Shown: one piece after another, positions 61,001 to 64,000 of the stretch
How the letters are laid out: every line of letters begins with the position of its first letter
Numbering within the stretch: position 1 is the first letter of the stretch
Assembly: GCA_963277665.1 (NCBI GenBank)
Contig: OY728153.1
Coordinates: 269,364,250-269,428,249 of the forward strand
Length of the DNA stretch: 64,000 bases
Source: Viscum album
Lineage: Eukaryota > Streptophyta > Magnoliopsida > Santalales > Viscaceae
Reading direction: 5' to 3'
Translations under genes and position numbers: made by a program
The notes under the pieces: model-generated
What the model was told of the DNA's origin: nothing
Seen by the model: the letters and a program-made list of their open reading frames with translations, nothing else
Databases searched by the model: none

Positions 61001-61745
61001 TCTTGACTTTGGTGGTTCTTGGGAAAAGTGCTTGGATTTAGTAGAGTTTTCCTATAACAAAAGTTATCAGGAAACTGTAAAGATGGCACCATATGAGGCA
61101 CTTTATTGTAGACCTTGTAGATCCCCGTAATTTTGGTTAGAGGTGGGTGATTCAGAGCTGTTCGGACTGAGTCCCGTTTAGGAGACATCAGAGCAGGTGT
61201 AGCTGATTCGGAAACATAGGGATACGGTTCCGAGTAGACAGAAGTCGCATGCTGATAGACAGAGATGACCCCTAGAGTTTACATAGGGTGGTAATTTATT
61301 CCTACTAGTGTCTCCTAGATTGGGTCACTGTAGGGTATGAAGTCAGGGAAAGTTAGTGCCCAGGTTTGTGGGACCGTTTAAGGTACTAAAGAGAATCGGG
61401 CTGGTGGCGTACCGATTAGCACTTCCACAAAAATCCAGCGCTATTCATGATGTTTTCCATGTTTCAAAACTATAGCAGTATCACCCAGACCCTTCTCATG
61501 TGATTGATGTGGAGTAAGTTGACCTTGAGATAGATGTGTCATTTGAGGAGCATCTGGTACGTGTGTTGGGTCACAGTGAGAAAGTGTTACAGGGAAAGAC
61601 CGTGTCGTTAGTTCATGTGTTATGGAAACATGGAAATATTAAATAGGAAACTTGAGAATGGGAATCAGATATGATGGCTCAATGGACCAATATTTTTGGC
61701 TCGGAATCTTTGAGAAGTTTGGGAGTGCAGTTTGAGGATGAGCTG
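58021..61745 (+). pseudogene. pol of element E (protease, RT, RNase H, integrase, chromodomain)
   Basis: Protease with intact DSG: LSISLFDSGSPHSFVSSNLV (58367-58426) and IVGMDCLVAY (about 58595). RT: GLPPERDLEFTIELIPGADL (58866-58925), [20 protein letters not shown] (59140-59200), and the active box FVND at about 59376-59390, where the first Asp of YVDD is Asn. RNase H: TVFCDSSRIGLRSMFMQGD, RPHERNYPTHDLML and VFTDHKSLKYIFSQRDLNLR (59810-60060). Integrase: IWVIVDRLTKVVHFLSINE (60712-60770). C-terminal YHPDPSHVIDVE, then chromodomain FEEHLVRVLGHSEKVLQGKT and VLWKHGNIK (61480-61690). All but the last domain are punctuated by stops, several TGG or CAG codons having become TAG/TGA, as expected from C-to-T decay. 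Confidence 0.9.
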
Positions 61746-61750
61746 TTATA

Positions 61751-61762
61751 AGGTGGGGAGAT
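61751..61762 (+). other. Polypurine tract of element E
   Basis: AGGTGGGGAGAT directly before TGTAAGATCC. Confidence 0.85.
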
Positions 61763-64000
61763 TGTAAGATCCCGACCTTTTTTGGAGTTATCTCGGGCAC
61801 GTTTTCAGGTACTTTTGAAGATTTAAAGTACCTTTAACTTGGAGTAGTGTCTTGGGGCACTTTTTGGTGATATTTTAAGGAAAAATAAAGGATAGTGGGT
61901 TGTGCACAGTTTGTGTATGGTTTGACAAATTGTGCCAAGTGTACGAAACTGGTCAGAGAGGTCTGCACGGTTTGTGCACGGTTTGACGAACCGTGCGACC
62001 AAACCATTATAACTGTGAAAAACTGGATAGAGGGGTCCACACGGGTGGCACACAGTTTTCCCTAACTATGCACCTCTTCCCAGGGAACCTTGCATGCAGT
62101 ATTTTATTTCTGAAAATCCTTTTTAAAACCACATGAACCCCCGAGACTTCCATATTTTTTACCTTGGCTCGGGCTTGACGAATTCTAGGTGTTTCCAAAT
62201 CCTTTTGTAGAGATTCAAAGGTGATCCGAACACCTTTCTTTGATATTGAAATCCCAGATTGGAGATCCTCTCTCCTCCTGGTAATTGGTTTTCATCATGT
62301 TGCTTATCTTGTTCTTTATATTGTATTTTCTAGGTATTTTTGTGGAAGATCTCCACATTTTTCTTAGATATAAACCTATAAGTTAAGATCTAGATCTATT
62401 ATTTTAGATCTAGATAAATATTTGAAAATATCTTGATGTCTTTGATCTTAATTTTGTCTTTATAGATTTAGATCTAGATCTTGATTGGCGATGTTGTGCC
62501 GCTCGGATTTTTGGGGATTTCCATTGGGAAAACTTCCATCAATAAGATGAGGTAGTTAGTGTAAATTTAACTCCCATAGTTGTGTTTTATGATAGTTTAA
62601 TGTGATTTTATGATATTTTAGATTCACTTGATGATTAATTTCCTAAATTTAATTATTTAGGAAGGTGAAATTGAATTGAGCTACCTTGGTGATTTAATTG
62701 ATAATTGAACCATGGAACAAATGATGGGGGTTTCCCAAATAGATATTCTGGAGATTTTATATTGGTAGAGATATTTAATTATTGTGATAAGATAATTAAT
62801 TAGTGGAAATTAATTATGGAATTATATTTGGTTGTGAGAGATAATTAATTGTGATAATTAATTATGTGTCGTAATGTTGACCAAAGATAATTAATTGAGA
62901 GAATTAATTATGTGTCATGATGTGATCAAAGATAATTATTTGTGAGAATTAATTATGACAAGTTGAACTTTGATATGGATAATTAATTATAAAGAATTAA
63001 TTGTGGAATGAGAATGGTATTGATTGATTAATTAATTGATTAATTAATTAATGGGTATGTGCTTATTTAATTGTTGAGGTAACTAATGGCCTTTGAAATG
63101 TCTAACTAATCAATGGATTAGTAAAGGAATAATGTGGAAAATTATTATAACATACAGAATGATTAAATGGCTAAGATTTTTTGGTGCTAGTCTTGGCTTC
63201 CTATACCAATTAGAAGTTTGGACTTGGACATGGCATTTCTCCCCAATAGTTTTTCAAGCTTGAGATTATGGGGTGTTAGGAATGACATCCTATATTGATT
63301 GAGAAAATAAGTGCTAGGAATGACTACCTACACTCAACGAGATTTGGGGTGCTAGGCATGATGACCTACACCCAATGAATGATAATAATTAAGGATGTTT
63401 CAACTGGGATTTCGTGTGCTAGGCATGACGACCTACACCCAATGAATGATAATAATGAATGATGTTTCAATTGATATTTGGGGTGATATGCATGACGACC
63501 TACACCCAATGAAAGATAAAAATGAATGATGTTTCAACTAATATTTGGGGTGCTAGGAATGAAGACCTGCACCAAATGAATTATAATAGTGAATGATGAT
63601 TTAAAAGGGAAACATGAATTTAATTGGCCTAATATGAGGATTAAAGATTAAATGACAATGTGATAACTATTAAAATTATGCATTGTATTTATTGCTTCAT
63701 AAATCTACATGCATTATCTTTTGACTGGACTTGTTTTAGACATCGTTGGTGGTGGCCTACTGAGTTGTACTCACACCCTATTCGGGTCGCCTGATTGGAA
63801 CCTGAGTATACTTTTTTGTTGTAGGACATGATAAGGGCAAGGCCCTAGGATAGGTTGCAGTATGGGATTGGATCATTAGAGAGGGAACCAGAAGTGTTTC
63901 GGGACCCATTTGGGAGTTGTTGTGTCTTTAAATTTAGTTTCATTTTAGACAATTGACTTTTTCATTTTCATAGCATGTTTTACCTTTTAGTTGAGTATTG
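61763..64000 (+). repeat. 3' LTR of element E (incomplete)
   Basis: Aligns with 53793 onward. Carries a perfect hairpin GCACGGTT-TGACG-AACCGTGC (61976-61996), the AATTAATT array (about 62840-63010) and the 67-bp minisatellite (63258-63610). The last roughly 350 bases are outside the window. Confidence 0.88.

Larger units (their letters stand above)
53793..64000 (+). mobile_element. Ty3/gypsy element E (chromovirus), truncated by window end
   Basis: Plus-strand element: 5' LTR 53793-56381, primer site 56385-56396, coding region 57262-61745, polypurine tract 61751-61762, 3' LTR from 61763 to beyond 64000. At 2589 bp per LTR the element should end near 64350. The LTRs begin TGTAAGATCC and the 5' copy ends GGGACATCACA. 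The two copies differ by many substitutions, so it is old. The 5 bases before it are TAAAA; the matching duplication is outside the window. Lineage Tekay/Del-like by primer site, motif order and chromodomain. Confidence 0.9.

Overview
The window is AT-rich nuclear DNA of a flowering plant with a repeat-rich, probably large genome. No host gene, rRNA or tRNA gene could be supported. Nearly every base belongs to decayed transposable elements: Ty3/gypsy chromoviruses that look Tekay/Del-like (long LTRs, initiator-Met primer site, C-terminal chromodomain), two Ty1/copia lineages (one SIRE/Maximus-like, one Tork/Angela-like) and one CACTA-type DNA transposon. I cannot name the species. Short open frames are remnants of gag-pol or accidental open frames in low-complexity DNA.

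Layout. 1-5405: a plus-strand gypsy remnant (protease near 520-800, start of reverse transcriptase near 5150-5400) split by a minus-strand gypsy LTR (about 846-5075). 5406-9182: the 3' end of a plus-strand SIRE-like copia (degenerate third-ORF region, polypurine tract, 3' LTR from 8064). That LTR is split at 9182 by a 39-kb nest and resumes at 48116-48517. The nest is gypsy element A (minus, 9183-48110). Its upstream LTR holds gypsy element B (minus, 17155-42397) and a CACTA-like element (44376-48063). B's integrase is interrupted by copia element G (minus, 22181-35301), and G's left LTR contains a solo gypsy LTR F (plus, 22615-25723). An unidentified insert of about 1 kb sits in B's left LTR. 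Target-site duplications support most joints: ATCTC/ATCTA (A), TGGAA (B), CTTAG (G), AGAGA (F) and ATT (CACTA).

48518-50690: a plus-strand gypsy-type LTR remnant and a short copia-like promoter fragment. 50691-53792: the 3' LTR and first internal bases of gypsy element D (minus). 53793-64000: gypsy element E (plus), with 5' LTR, primer site, decayed gag-pol, polypurine tract and most of the 3' LTR, which runs off the window. E is inserted just inside D.

None of the elements looks able to move by itself: all coding regions have stops and frameshifts, and E's reverse transcriptase YVDD box is changed. The most interesting signals are cis structures: a short inverted repeat about 350-365 bases downstream of the TATA box in six gypsy LTRs, family-specific minisatellites at a similar LTR position, and a GC-rich leader with strong hairpins in the copia element.
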